From assembly GCF_901709675.1 (NCBI RefSeq), contig NC_051095.1, forward strand, positions 19,802,956 through 19,866,955: a stretch of 64,000 nt of DNA. The letters are read 5' to 3'. The DNA is from Syngnathus acus (taxonomy: Eukaryota > Chordata > Actinopteri > Syngnathiformes > Syngnathidae). The position numbers were made by a program, and so were the translations under genes. Below are positions 1 to 29,029 of the stretch, one piece after another. The notes beneath the pieces are model-generated. The model was not told the origin of the DNA. It worked only from the letters and a program-made list of their open reading frames with translations, and did no database searches. Positions within the stretch are counted from its first letter, which is position 1, and each line of letters starts with the position of its first letter.

Positions 1-169
1 GTCAACGCTAAATCCCCAAACCCTGTTTTTTTTTCAGAGGCGCCCTCTACTGGCCCGCGTTTGTTTAGCGACATGGATAGCGCGAAATGCTTTGTGGGAA
101 TGTTTCACCTGAAAATTAGGAGGCGAATGTTAGCCTGGATAAGTCAGCATTTGTTTTCTGTTAATCAGG

Positions 170-930
170 ATATTAAATGGTTTTCAGTCTTAGTTTTAGC
201 CAGCAAATAAAATCACACAGCACACCTCTATTTTCTAGTGGTAAAAGGCCAGTAATGCTAGCTTTCGCTATTAGCCCACAACACGCCTGTTGTATGTACA
301 TCCCTTGACATTAGCTTTAGTTGTCTAGCATGATTATAGTACACGTTCCTTGGTGTTAGCTCTATGTTCTTGATCTTGAAATGTTAGCGTTCGCTGTAGC
401 CAGCTAGCCCAGCCACACAGCACCTTATTTTTAAATCCACTGTTAGCCATCCAGCATGACCACAAAGCACCTCTTTTGTCTATATTTAGCTTTATCCTCC
501 AAGCAAAGACAATATTACTCATTTATTGTACACAGTTAGATTTAGCCAGCTAAAATATCTCCAGTGCACCTCTGTTTCATACTCTCAACATCAGCATTGG
601 CCAACTAGCGCAAATTAAACACATCTCTATTTTTTTACTGTTTGCTTTCGCCTGCTAACAAAACCACATAGCCCCTCCATTTTGTAGCGCTAAATTTAGC
701 TAGCAAGCATGGCCACAGTGCGCCTATTATTTACATACACTGTTAAATGTGAATGTTCAATACCACTATTTTTCAGACAGAAACCAGTAGGAGTATTCAC
801 TCTTGAATACTCACCAATTCTGATACCAAGTACCAAACAAGTATTTTAATACTTTTATTGCGTTACATATACACGGCATACCTATTTCAAATACAATTTT
901 AGTTTTAGCTTTAGCCAGCTAGCCGGTTTA
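170..930. repeat. Degenerate minisatellite of TTAGCCAGCTAGC type
   Basis: About ten imperfect units, each around 60-70 bp: TTAGCTTTAGCCAGCTAGC, CATGACCACA, CAGCACCTCTATTTT. Repeats of TTAGC or CTAGC near 200, 257, 312, 388, 440, 485, 530, 605, 650, 690 and 905. Confidence 0.6.
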
Positions 931-2379
931 ATTAAACAATCAGTAAGGGTGGAGCATTCCCACATTGAAGGCGGCGGACTGGTCTGTCTGCCGATGCAAC
1001 GTGTATTGTTTACATTTAAATTGCAGCCTGTGTCGTTCAATGGGGGGGGGGGGCGAATATGGTTGTGGCAGTGGTTCCATTACAACAAATGTCCCAGTCC
1101 CCTCAAAATATCCATAGTGACTAATGTTGGTTAGATCTGATGGAATGTATCTGTCACGATGAATGTAAACATTCCCTTTAGCGGCAGTTGGTTGCACCCA
1201 ACCTGGCCAGTAGGAGGCACTGAAAAAAAAGGAAGGGAGCATTGGAATTTAGCAAGAAAATGACACGGATGGTGTCAGGAGCATCTCTACCTCACGTCCA
1301 TGCGCCGATGCTCTCCCCGCCGCCATCCTGCTATCCCATAAGGGTTCATTCTCTAAAGCCTCTTCTGCACGCCACCATGTTTGTAGCTCATCAGCAAGCT
1401 TTGCAAAAGCTTGTTAACAATCCTGATGATTTGAATCGAGGGTGCTGCAGTAGGGATACATTTAAAACAGGCTAGATAGGGGTTCTCGAGGGACCGGCCT
1501 TGGGCAGCCCTGTCTTAGAAAGATTAAATCTAGCCTCCGTTTTGACATCCAGCCTGACCACAGCCTGACCTGACCTCTGCTTCACAAATCTGCCACTGGT
1601 TGAAGCCTCTACTCCAAAAATGGTGGCGTGTAGAAGGCTTTAGTTCTGAGCACTTCCTCTCCTCGTCAAACTGAGACACAGCTTTGTGCGGGTTCAAGGC
1701 CTTGATTTTCCGGGTCCTTCCACTGCTTATCAACTCACACACAGGCACACACAAGTACGTTGAATGTTTACATCATGGTTTACATAAATCTCTAATATAA
1801 AACACCATACTAGCTCTCGAGCGAGAGAGAGAGAGAGCGAGAGAGAGAGAAAGAAAGAGAGAGAGAGAGATGTGTGTATGGCTAAATGTGTACATAGCAC
1901 TAAAAATCTTACATATAATTTTGGCGGCAGCAGGATTTGGAGGGAACTTTGACATAACTTGACACACAAAGTCCGGCACTGTGTAAAAAAAGAGCAGTGC
2001 ATGAAAAATCCCTTTAGATTATCACATTTGTTCAGTTTTGCTTTTAATCATATTATTAGATGCAATACGTGAGAATGGTCACTGAGTCATCAAGACGAAT
2101 GTGATCGACGTGTACAAAAATCAATCGTAATCTTGCACACTAAACGTCCCGACTGGAATTGTCGGAGGTGAAGAGACAAGGGGAAATGGAGGAAGGGGAA
2201 GGGGTGATGATGATGATGTGATGATGACGATGGTCTTGATGATGATGATGAGAAAACCCACTTCGCTTGGGAATTTGCAGTAGCAAAAATTTCCCCTAAA
2301 TTAAAAACTTTAAAACGCACGCTAACACAAAATATTTTTATTTTGAAACATCCATCCATTAACATAGTATACACACATA

Positions 2380-3060
2380 CACATGCGCTTACATACTGTA
2401 CATCAACTTGCTGTGCAAGCTCAAAACATTTAGACATACATATGCACACAAACTTGCATACACAAACATGCACCTAAACGTATGCTGACAAATGTGAACT
2501 TGCATACACAAAAGTTCTTACTTCATAAACTTACAAACACAAAGTAACTTAAACATAGTCACGTGAACTTACATGTATAATGTACTTTGCACATGAACTT
2601 AGACGTACGTAAGCTTGTGCCAAGTACCGTATTTTTCGCACTATAAGGCACACTGAATTATAAGGAAACGATGCGACCTTGTAATTTACTCGTCGTACTA
2701 AAACGTACTGAAACATTTTGGTGGGGCGCTGTGTTCAACCAGTATGGATCAACAAATTCATCAATTGATCCATATATAAGCCGCTCTGCATTATAAGGTG
2801 CACTGTGGTTTTTTGAGTTAATTTTAAGATTTTAAGTGCGCCTAATAGTGTGGAAATTACGGTAATATTCAGACAAATGTCCCGGTAAATCTGTATCCAT
2901 GTCAACTTGCACACATAAACCTAAAAGTCATCACATACATTAAATAGATATAAACTTTCATCAACGTACATACATACCACAATTTACACGAATTTACATA
3001 GACACTTGTACGAACTTGGATTCATAAACGCACACTGAAATGAACACGTAAACTTTTTTT
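2380..3060. repeat. Degenerate minisatellite of AACTTACATACAC type, split by MITE
   Basis: Repeated words AACTTGCATACACAAA, GAACTTACATGTA, AAACTTACAAACACAAA and CAACTTGCACACATAAA. They occur on both sides of the element at 2626-2866, which therefore inserted into an existing array. Confidence 0.55.
2626..2866. mobile_element. MITE with ACTATAAGGC-type inverted repeats
   Basis: Starts ACCGTATTTTTCGCACTATA and ends with the degenerate complement (GTGCGCCTAATAGTGTGGAA then ATTACGGTAAT). Internal ATTATAAGG and ATATATAAGCC subrepeats are present. It interrupts a degenerate repeat that continues on both sides. Non-autonomous. Confidence 0.65.
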
Positions 3061-4968
3061 TTTTGAACATTTGCCCCCTGACGTCTCATCATGTCATCAC
3101 GTCATCTCGTGATCACAGCAAAGCCTTAAAATCAGCAGTAGGTTCTTCCCTCTTCCACACGGCACCTCTCCGATCCAATTCCGACCGCCACTGAGGACGT
3201 TTTATTCAAAAGAACTCTTTTTCAATAGCCATATTCTAAAAAAGGTATATACATATATATGAATATATCTCAATATATATTTGTGTGTTTGTGTAGATAT
3301 ATCTAGATGACGATATACTTTCTTATAGAAAACTTTGATGTTGACCTTTTTTTTTCCTTGTGTTTTGAGAAGACACATTTTTCAAGTGTAATAATAAGCA
3401 CTGTCCACTTGGGCTAGTTCTAATCAATCCAAATATGAATAATAATAACGATAATAACTTTCCAAAGGGAAAAGATTCTCGCCACAATGCAATACTTCCT
3501 GCTTTTCGTTTCTGAAAAGTAGGGGAAAAAACGGCAAGAAAAACTGCAAAACTTGACCAAAAAATAAAATAAAAATACAAGTTGGTGGCTTTCTTGTTTT
3601 ATGTTTCAAATGCTTAAATGTTGATTTTTCTTTTCTTTTCTACTAAATCATTTCATCACAATATAAACCTTTAAGGATGTCAAATGAGCACTTGGTAGGC
3701 AAATGATTCTACGTGAAATAAATATAAATGAAATAATAAATACAAGAGTGAAAATATAAATGTGAGCGTGTGGAACAATATAAGATAAAGGGCATATGTT
3801 TTATTTTGACTTCTAAGGACACACTCATCTGATTTTCTTTTTTTAACATAAAATATGCTAAATACTTTGCGTCAGATTTTATATTTTTAATTTTTTTTTA
3901 ATTTATGCTCCACTTAGCTTGGATGTTTTGAGGTGTGTTCTTTTCCCCTTTTTATTCAGTTTTTTTTTTGGGTGTGATTTCATGACGGGTGAAGAATGTG
4001 GAGAGGAGAAGTGTGTGTGGGCGAAAAGGCATTTCAGTATTTTTGAATTGCTCAAATCTAGTTTCTTAGATGTTCTTGTTATAAATTATATTTTAATTGG
4101 TGTACATAGTTTCAAACAGGAGACGCTGGCTTCCTTTTAAACTGAATACATTTTTCTCTTCAGAGATTGTTTACATTATGAAACTGTAGAGACGTGCTCC
4201 TCATATACTGTATAAAGGACATATATTCATTGATTTGCCTCCAGTAATAAATCCCTAATGGAACAGCACTTGCTTGTGGCACTCCTCGTCTTCATTTCAA
4301 ACTTCTCTGTCACTTCAGTCAGCAGTTAGGAATGTGCATCAGTCCCTACTGTGGATGCTATTGTGTCATCCCAAGCACTGCCGAAAATAAAATGTCTAAT
4401 TTGTGAATCGGTCACGAGAGGTGATTGCTGTAAAAGCTGTCCAAATGTGTTCTATATGTAGGTGAGATGTCAAAGTTGCGCAACAGCGGGCGGGCAGCTG
4501 TTTGAAAGCTCTTTTCACACCCCCCCAGTGCACCTAAAAAAAGCTGAGGGATCCTAGATTTTCGATTTGGGTAGATTTGATCCAGGTGAAATCAGACAGA
4601 TTCTGAGATTCAGAATCACATACAGACGGAAATCAGACAGATTCTGAGATTCAGAATCACAAGATTTGGGCTGCAAAGCGAGCTCCAATTGCCCACTTCA
4701 AATATGAGTGAAATGGTTAATTGGATTGTATTTCATGACCATACAACGTGTATAAATCGCTTTTTTATGTGCTTGCAACCTTCAACTCTCTGACCAGAGG
4801 TACTGTATGTTGGGCACGTCCATGGACACTCATGCACACTCAAGGCCACTAGCAATTTCCCGTGTGGCTCGTGAGTGATGTACCTTTTGACGTCCCAGTG
4901 AAGATGCTGACCATATTCCTCAGTCACCCTCACGACCACAAATAGTAACTCTAATCAATCAATAATAA

Positions 4969-5705
4969 TATAGGGTGTTTCATAAAGTACGCAGTTTTTT
5001 AATTGCGCGGGATTTTTTTGTTTGAAGATTGTCAGCACTGTTCCTATCATTTTCGTTATCTATTATCACTCCGATTAGAAGACCATTTGTCGTTTTTCCA
5101 TTTTGTAGCCATGGAGCGGTTCAGTATCGAGCAACGCATTCTTATTGTGAAAACTCATTACAAAAACGGAGAGTGCTACGCAGAGACTGTCCGTAAACTT
5201 CGCGCGATCTTTGGACGTGACAATGCCCCGAACGCAACAACAGTTTCGAGGTTGGTACAGAAATTCGAAGAATCTGGGTCAGTTGCAACCAGAAAATCGC
5301 CCGGTCAAAACCGTAATTCCCTGAGCGTCTGATCTCACTTCGCGGCGGCGACCAAGAATGGCCTCCGAGGTCATGTGACCTCACACCTTGTGACTTCTTT
5401 TTATGGGGATATGTGAAGTCACAAGTTTACGTGAACAAACCTCAAACGATTACCGAACTGAAGATGGAAATTCAACGGGTAATCGGCGAAATCGACAGGG
5501 ACGTCTGCAAAAGAGTTATCGTTAATTTCAATGATCGGATGACTGCCTGCAGAGAAAGTGGAGGTGGACATATGCTCGATATCATTTTTCATTATTAAAT
5601 TGAAGTATATGTTGAATGAAATTAAATAAAATTTTTGAATTTTGCATCGATTTTGGCTGATTTTTTGCATTTTTAAAAACTGCGTACTTTATGAAACACC
5701 CTATA
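4969..5705 (+). mobile_element. Internally deleted mariner-like transposon with intact TIRs
   Basis: Both ends carry about 29-bp inverted repeats (TAGGGTGTTTCATAAAGTAC at 4971 and its complement ending at 5703) with TA dinucleotides outside, the target duplication of the Tc1/mariner group. Inside, 5112-5326 encodes the N-terminal helix-turn-helix part (MERFSIEQRILIVKTHYKNG) and about 5345-5598 the C-terminal end (SCDLTPCDFFLWGYVKSQVY, HMLDIIFHY stop). The catalytic middle is deleted at about 5326-5345. The DLTPCDFFLWG type is most familiar to me from arthropod genomes. Confidence 0.8.
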
Positions 5706-6043
5706 CAATCAAGAACTAAAGTACAGCACATTATTATTGAAAGTAAAATAGTTTTTTTTCTGAACCAAACAGCCCTATTTTTTTCTGAAAATAAAGGTGT
5801 CTTCAAGAATGAATAGCGTAATAATACAAAAAACAAGTTGTATTTTGTGACTTTCAAAATGTGACTTTCTTCCCTCATAATTTTTATTTTAATACTGCAA
5901 TACATTTGTGATTTGAGAAACAACTGACGAGTTTTTATGTGACGAGATTAAAGGTGTTGGTTAAATCTGCCCTGACCTATAAAATAACACAACTGTTAAT
6001 TCGTGACTTCTCCTCTTGTCAACACTGCCAGAATGTTGAAAGC

Positions 6044-6051
6044 GTGTGTGC

Positions 6052-6083
<32 letters not shown>

Positions 6084-6139
6084 ATGTGTGTGTGTGCGTG
6101 CGTGTGTGTGCGTGTGTGTGCGTGTGTGTGTGTGTGTGA
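6044..6139. repeat. (GT)n microsatellite
   Basis: Almost pure GT with scattered GC interruptions. It opens cysteine/valine and histidine/threonine reading frames that are not genes. Confidence 0.95.
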
Positions 6140-6429
6140 ATAGTGGAAACAGGAGGAGACACGTGTTTGAATTCATCCTGTCAGGTGCTTCCTTTCCTGT
6201 CCTGTGTCCATCTTCTCTGCTTTGGTGTGACGACAGTATGTACATAATTGCACACAGCATCATATCGTATATTTACATAAAATACTGTCCATCTTTATAA
6301 GTACATAGATGATCTATATTAAAAAAAAAGTGTACACTGTGTTGTACTTAAAACTACAAAGTTACGGCAGAATCTGTCCAATATAAGTCATGCATCCCAC
6401 AAATCGGAACCTTATAGAACAGTGTCAAG

Positions 6430-6650
6430 AATGCATTTTTTGACCTCAACGCAACGCTAACACTGTTCATAATCCTGAACCCTCAATACCCCCACCGAAT
6501 ACACGGTGGTAGCAACGTCATGTTGCTTTTTTCACCAAGGACAGGGAAGTCGGTCAGAGTTGATCAAAGAATTTTCATGTATCAGAATGGCCCAGTCAAA
6601 GTCCAGACTTAAATCCCTTTGAGCATCTTGAAAAGTCCTGTCACAAATGA
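6430..6650 (+). mobile_element. Tc1-like transposase remnant
   Basis: Around 6583-6635 the plus strand reads EWPSQSPDLNPFEHLEKSC, the conserved C-terminal transposase motif of Tc1-like elements (SPDLNPIEHLW). Stop codons surround it. No inverted repeats recognised; a dead fragment. Confidence 0.65.
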
Positions 6651-6658
6651 TGTCCACC

Positions 6659-7750
6659 TTAGTGAAGTGCATTCCGGTTCTTTTAAGTGAACTGAATCTT
6701 TAGAATCAGTTCACTCAAAAGATTCGTTGAAAGGTTTTTTCAACCTTTTATTCAAACACATTCGGTATAATAACACCGCGTGGCACTTTTCACTTTCAGT
6801 TCAGCTTTGACCATGATTTTTCCCTAATGAAGTGGCCTGTGATTAGGTACACGTGAAAATGGCGATGTACCTAATGGAGTGTCCGAATGACGTCACAGAT
6901 CAAATAGCCAATCAGGAGGTGGGGGTGAGGGCGGGTGTGGCACTTTTCACTTTCACTTAAGCTTTTTCCCTAATGAAGTGGCCTGTGATTAGGTACACCT
7001 CATGGACACTTCAATAGGTACACTACACGAGGTAAAAAAAATTAATGAATAAATAAATAAGAAAGTGTAGCGAACGATTCGGTGAAAAATTATTTTGAAG
7101 AAATCTTTTGAGTGAACCAATTCTAAAGATTCAGTTCACTTAAAACTGGAATGCACATCACTAGTACAAAAGAGTGCAGACGGCAAAGTGATGTTAGGTT
7201 GAAATAGCCGACTGGTTAGTGATATGCACTTTTGCGTGGTAAGAACTTGGTTCGAGCCTAGGTGTGAACACATATCTAAATGTGCTTTTAGAATTGGAAT
7301 CTCCCTTTGTATGGTGGTGCGAGGTTCCAATTGGCTGTACATCGCCATTTTCAAGTGTACCTAATAACAGGCCACTTTATTAGGGAAATATCATGGTCAA
7401 AGGTCACAGGTGTCAAGCTCTAGTCCTGGGGCCGCATTCCAACATGTTTTCCAAGATTCCCTCGTTAAGTGCACCTGCGTGAAAAGTTTTAGCTCCTGCA
7501 GAACGTGAAAATGACGAAAATATTTTCACGCAGGTGTGTTTAACGACGGTAACTTGGAAAACATATTGGAACGCGGCCCCTCGAGGACTGGAGGTCGACA
7601 CCCCTAGTTTAAGTGAAAAGTGCCACACCCGCCCTCACCTCCACTTTCTGATTGGCTGTTTGATCTATGACGTCAAAAGTGATTCGTTCACTCTCGTTCA
7701 CTGAAAATATTCGTTCTTTTGAACGAATAGTTCACTCACGAGCCAACACT
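6659..7750. mobile_element. Composite inverted-repeat element (MITE-like)
   Basis: 6659-6740 (AGTGAAGTGCATTCCGGTTC then AGTGAACTGAATCTTTAGAA) recurs inverted at about 7087-7164. A second inverted pair joins 6893-6960 (GGTGGGGGTGAGGGCGGGTG) with 7608-7680. GTGGCCTGTGATTAGGTACA occurs twice directly and once inverted near 7350. The end near 7690-7750 (TTCGTTCTTTTGAACGAATA) is itself palindromic. A tRNA-like box (GACTGGTTAGTGATATGC, GGTTCGAGCC) sits at about 7208-7260. No coding capacity seen. Confidence 0.55.
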
Positions 7751-9381
7751 AGTCCACCTGTGCTCATTTGCAGAGAAAAATGGGCAGAAATTTTCATGTC
7801 GAGATGCGCAAAACTGGAAGAGACTGGCATCTGTAATTTTAGGGAAAGTTGGCTCTACAAATTTTGATGCCGGAGTGGATCATGTCAATTCTCTTTTCAA
7901 AAACAAAAAACATTGAAGATTGTAGTGTGAAAAAGTTCTAGGTCCTGTTCAAGAAAATGTGTAGCTGAGCATGTCAATGAATTCCTTCGGCATTCATCAA
8001 AATGAGACGATAAAAGGGAGAATACCATGCATAGAAATATAAAGATATATATTTATATCTAAGACATGTATATAAAGACCCATTTCTATTTGGCTTTCGA
8101 CTGACTTGGTTGTTGCATGTAAATGGGTTATTCTGAATGCTTCATAAATGGGAATTTTGACTTTAATCCAAATATTGACTGCATGTTAACGTAGACACTG
8201 TGCAGCCAGACAGTCCATGCAGGTCCTGCATGGAAACAACAGCGAGCTCCTAAAAATAGTCATCATGGCTCCAACTGGCCCCCTCCTCTCCTCGCTTCCT
8301 CTCTTTGCAGCAGTCACGAGTTGTCCCTGCGTCACGGCTCGGACTGGCCAGCATCATGGCCGTATACGGCAATCCTTTGAGCCGCCGTCTTATGTCAGCA
8401 ACGCTTACATCACGAGGCGGTGACGACACACATGCTTGCGTAGGCACTATTACAAAGCGCAGAGGGGGAGGAAGGATGGATTTAGAGTGCATTTGACCCC
8501 TTTTGCAGGCTCCATCCGGGATATTAACGCTCGGCTGTCGTGCGAGAGCAGTTGTGAAACACTGACGTGACCCACATATGAGATGGTGCCGTGCATATGC
8601 AGCATACTTAAAGCAGGGAATCACAAAATTTCAAAATCTCAAAGGACAACATTTTTTAAGGACACCTCTCATAATTCAGGTCTAATTTGACAGCAATTAA
8701 AATATTCATAATAATCTTTCCCCCTAAAATTTGCTGACTGTACTGAAGTGATAAAATGCACAATGATGGAGGTTTTTTCCCAACATTCTTACATACTGGT
8801 GCCCCAAAGTTGGTGTCCCGGTTTGACCCAATCTCAAGAACTGTCTGTGTGACCACCGCAAACTGCAGTCTAACTATGCACATTGGTGGGGTTTTCTTTC
8901 TTTTGGAATTTTACTAGACTTTGTGCGCCGTTGTGGGATGGAAGTAGACTTTTCCCAGCCAATCCGTGCCTTATATTCCTTCCTCATCCACCACTCACAC
9001 TGACCCATTTGTCTGCCTGCACCTCGATAAAGTAGTGAATTTTGCCTCATATTCCACAAACACAATATTAACCAGAATGCCATGTTTAAACTAGTGGAGA
9101 TGCATACAACATATATAAAGAAAATTTCGCGCTTGACGTCCGCTTTAAGTTCAGGTATTTATTCTCCCATTTAAGTGCATGTTAATAGTTCACTGTGCTG
9201 AATGTTACAATAGCTTATAATAGTATTAAATAGACATCAAATGAATAAAACAATAGCTTATAATAGTATTACATATACATTAAAGGAATAAGATCCACTC
9301 TACTCAATTTTAATGTTGGTCATTAGGATGGTATGTATTCTTTGATGTGATAGTTGGTGTGGAAACTTCTGAGACACTCTT
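7751..9381. other. Non-coding: between composite repeat and pde6a 3' end
   Basis: No coding exon recognised. 8200-8550 is richer in G+C and CpG than its surroundings and contains a MEF2-like CTAAAAATAG at 8250-8259. TATAATAGTATTA is repeated at 9214 and 9259. The interval includes the putative pde6a 3' UTR from 9381 down to about 9140. Confidence 0.4.
9158..9163 (-). terminator. pde6a: Candidate pde6a polyadenylation signal
   Basis: AATAAA on the minus strand about 220 nt after the pde6a stop codon. It is the first canonical hexamer I see downstream. The 3' UTR length and actual use are inferred. Confidence 0.4.
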
Positions 9382-26085
<16,704 letters not shown>

Positions 26086-26325
26086 GACTGCAGAGCAAAG
26101 CATACAGAGTATATAGTGATGCTTTAAGATACGAGTGACCTGACTTGAGGGGCATAAAATATGATTTGTTCCTGCATTCATGCTGGAAAGTGTGAAGTTT
26201 GAATTGGCCCTCTAGTGACCAGGGCATGCACCCTGGAATAAGCAGCACGATGTGCATTGAATTGGATGAGAAAGTGTGAGAAAAGCTTCTTAACTCTTTT
26301 TAATTCTATTTTATTGCAATTAATG

Positions 26326-26406
26326 TATACCCCGGGCGTGCTGGAGCCGATTCCAGCTGATTTTGGGCAATAGGTAGGGGACACCCTTAACTGGTTGCCA
26401 GCCATT
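26326..26406 (-). repeat. Same SINE family, short fragment
   Basis: CCCGGGCGTGCTGGAGCCGA to CCTTAACTGGTTGCCAGCC; 3' region only, 240 bp upstream of the pde6a start codon. Confidence 0.7.
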
Positions 26407-27304
26407 TGCAGTGAATGAAATTAGTAGTTAGTAATCAAGCAAGTAATGTCAGTTAGAAAGTTACTGAGTTGCTTTATGACATGAGTTGAGTTGGATGTGA
26501 GTTACACCAAGTTAGGTAGCAATTTTGTCAATGAGTTTGTACGAATGAATGACCGAACGAATGAACGAACGAACAAACAAACAAATGAGTTGTGTAGTGA
26601 CTGTGTGAGTGAGTTAGGTTGTGGGTGATTTAGGTAGTCATTGAGAGTGTGAGTTAGTCAGGACTGAGTGAGTTAAATAAATCAGTGACTTAGAGCGTTC
26701 ATGAGTTACTTGGTAGGTAAAATAACGGATTAGATAGTGGTGAGATAGTAGTTAGATAAGAACTACATATAATATAACATTGGTATGACTGAGGAGTTAA
26801 CGAGCGAGTGAATAACTTAGCTAAGCGATTGATGAGTGCATGAACGTACCCTTGAGTGACATTCAAAGGTGCAGATTAAGGAATTTATTTGATCTTCGGG
26901 TGTGGCAGTTGCTTGCCTTGCTTTGAAGCCAAGTTAGGGAGTGAACCACCAGATGGAAAGAGGGAGCATTTGACAAATCCCCCCCACACACACTCAAAAA
27001 CAATGACCCTGACTCAAATAATGCCTCTTGTCACACACAGCAAACTGGGATATCTCAATTTAATTTGCACCAAGGACCATTTAAATTTTGTACAAATCCT
27101 CATTTCCATACAAAATGTTCGGTAAAAATGCCACACAATTTAATTGTGGAATTAATTCATTATTATTAATATTATTTTATTATTATTTGAAAGAATAAGA
27201 TATTACCAGACTGAACTCCCTCAATCACAACAAGATTTGTAATGGTTTTGTAACACTCCTTTTGATTTCATGACTTTTGTTTTTCAATTCAGGGAATTTG
27301 ACTT

Positions 27305-27545
27305 AGATGGCCGATGGTGTAGTGGCTGGCACACTTGCCTGACTTGTGTGATGGCGCCACGTAGCATGGGCTCAGTTCTCACGGAGTGAACGTGAGGGCG
27401 AATGATTGTTAGTCTCTGTATATGCCCTGTGACTGATTGGTGACTAGTTCAGGGAATCGTCTGCCTTTTGCCCAAAGTCAGCTAGGATAGGCTCCAACAC
27501 ACTTGTGACCCGGATAAACAGTGTTCAAAGTGGACGGATGGAGGA
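27305..27545 (+). repeat. Diverged relative of the GGAT-tailed SINE
   Basis: Starts GGCCGATGGTGTAGTGGCTG with a different tRNA-like head, then shares the body (GTCTCTGTATATGCCCTGTG, CAGCTAGGATAGGCTCCAAC) and a GGACGGATGG end. Confidence 0.6.
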
Positions 27546-27766
27546 ATAGTTAGAAATAGTTTCTGAGCAAACTTGTTTGTTTAAAAAAATGCTCATTTTA
27601 GTTTTAGTATTAGTTTTTTGTAATATACAGATTTTTTTATCTGGAGCAATAAATGTGATAAAAAAAAAAGTTACTGTGATAAAATAAACCACAATTTTAA
27701 TGTGACTGTTGGACCTTCCTTCTTCTGCACAGTATTACGAAAAAATGAAATTATAATGAACACCAA

Positions 27767-28112
27767 GGGCGGCACGGTGCACACTGGTTAGCATGTTTGC
27801 CTCACAGTTCAGAGGGTTCGATTCCACGCCCGCCCCTCCCTGTATGGAGTTTGCATGTTCTTCCCGTGCCTGCGTGCGTTTTCTCCGGGCACTCCGGTTT
27901 CCTCCCACATCCCCCAAAACATGCAAGGTAGGCTGATTGAGCACTCCAAATTGCCCATATGTGTGAGTGCGGATGGTTGTTCGTCTCTGTGTGACCTGAG
28001 ATTGGCTGGCAACCGGTTCAGGGTGTACCCCGCCTACTGCCCGTTGACTGCTGGGATAGGCTCCAGCACGCCCACGGCCCCCGTGTGGACAAGTGGTCCA
28101 GAAAATGGATGA
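27767..28112 (+). repeat. GGAT-tailed SINE, full copy
   Basis: From GGGCGGCACGGTGCACACTG through a box-B-like GGGTTCGATTCC and GAGATTGGCTGGCAACCGG to GTCCAGAAAATGGATGAATG. Lies between pde6a and slc26a2. Confidence 0.8.
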
Positions 28113-28379
28113 ATGGATGAATACTATGGATGAATGAACACCGTGCATATTAACTGACAAAGACGGAAATAGAGGACATTTTAGCTTGTTTTGGTTTGTC
28201 TTATCAAGCTTCCGTTAGTTTTCATTTATGAAACAAATTTTCAATATTCTATGACTTTGTAAAGAAAATACTTTTTCAATTTTAGTTGGAGTCATTTCAT
28301 AAATGTTTACAATTCTTGATCACAACCCTAAAGACATCATTTTCAGTACATAAATAGATCAGAAAAAGACAAATGGTAC

Positions 28380-28550
28380 CTGATGAAGTGTCTGCCTTGT
28401 ATCCAGTTGCACAGTTTCTAATCCCTCTGCTCTGTTTTATCACAGTCTGCAGGTGGGTGAGAGAACATAAGGGATTATTACAAGGGTGCTTTTACATGAT
28501 CACGTGCACGTAAACCTGCACACAAATGCAATCCTGAGATTATGATACCT
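28380..28550 (-). promoter_or_regulatory. pde6a: Possible pde6a 5' exon and CRX-type site cluster
   Basis: On the minus strand a CAG|GTACC donor lies at 28380. Photoreceptor homeobox (CRX/OTX) core motifs surround it: CTAATCC at 28418-28424, GGATTA at 28472-28477, and AATCC and GATTA near 28530-28546. pde6a is a rod gene, and its coding exon 1 is preceded by an acceptor-like sequence, so an upstream non-coding exon here is plausible. No transcript evidence is available. Confidence 0.25.
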
Positions 28551-28987
28551 TACAGTGTTGAAGGTCGCATCCTGGGAGCCCTCCTTCTTTTATTGCAGCA
28601 TGGGCTCTGTTCTCTCATTTCAAAGCACGTTCATTATGACAGCAGGAAGCAATTATTTCAGTACAGAAGCAAGATGAGAAATGCAGTTGTGGTGTGAAGC
28701 GGCTATTTTTTGGGGGGCAATTTCTAATTGTCCAATTATTGGTACCTCCTCCATATTAAGACAGGCTATATATAACAAAAGACGTCACCTTTAATCGCTC
28801 GATAGGCTTTGCCATGATCGAGATGAAATAATCATACACTATTAATCATAATTGTAAAAAATACTCATTCTAATCTACTCGTTTATTAACTTTAGATGGT
28901 GTACCTAATTTTGTGGCCAGTGAGTGCGTGTCTTGTCGGAGTGACAGTTGACTGTGCGAGCGACCTATCTTTGCTGTCTGGGCACAT

Positions 28988-29022
28988 CACGTGACCAATT
29001 CTCACGTTGCACCCTGACGTCA
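28988..29022 (+). promoter_or_regulatory. slc26a2: E-box, CCAAT and CRE cluster, putative slc26a2 promoter
   Basis: Within 35 bp there are CACGTG (28988-28993), CCAAT (28995-28999) and the palindrome TGACGTCA (29015-29022), immediately before the candidate first exon. The motif arrangement is typical of an NF-Y/CREB-type proximal promoter. The motifs are seen directly; their use is inferred. Confidence 0.4.
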
Positions 29023-29029
29023 CGTCACC

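Larger units (their letters stand above)
1..4968. other. Non-coding: ghost repeats, no gene recognised
   Basis: No exon supported by homology or phase. 170-930 is a degenerate tandem repeat rich in TTAGCCAGCTAGC-like words. 1820-1870 is (GA)n. 2380-3060 is a second degenerate repeat split by a MITE. 4588-4620 and 4629-4661 are a 33-bp exact tandem duplication (period 41). The rest is AT-rich, with AATAAA near 4246. In human the gene beyond PDE6A is PPARGC1B, tail-to-tail, so part could be its 3' UTR, but no coding sequence shows it. Confidence 0.5.

Noticed and set aside
1-4300. ppargc1b 3' end by synteny
   Set aside because: No coding exon or RRM-like peptide visible; only human gene order suggests it.
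6888-7675. TGACGTCA-like words as regulatory CREs
   Set aside because: Both occurrences lie in the inverted arms of a repeat element, so they come with the repeat.
8250-8259. MEF2 consensus CTAAAAATAG as an enhancer
   Set aside because: A single 10-bp match in AT-rich DNA without neighbouring muscle motifs; expected by chance.
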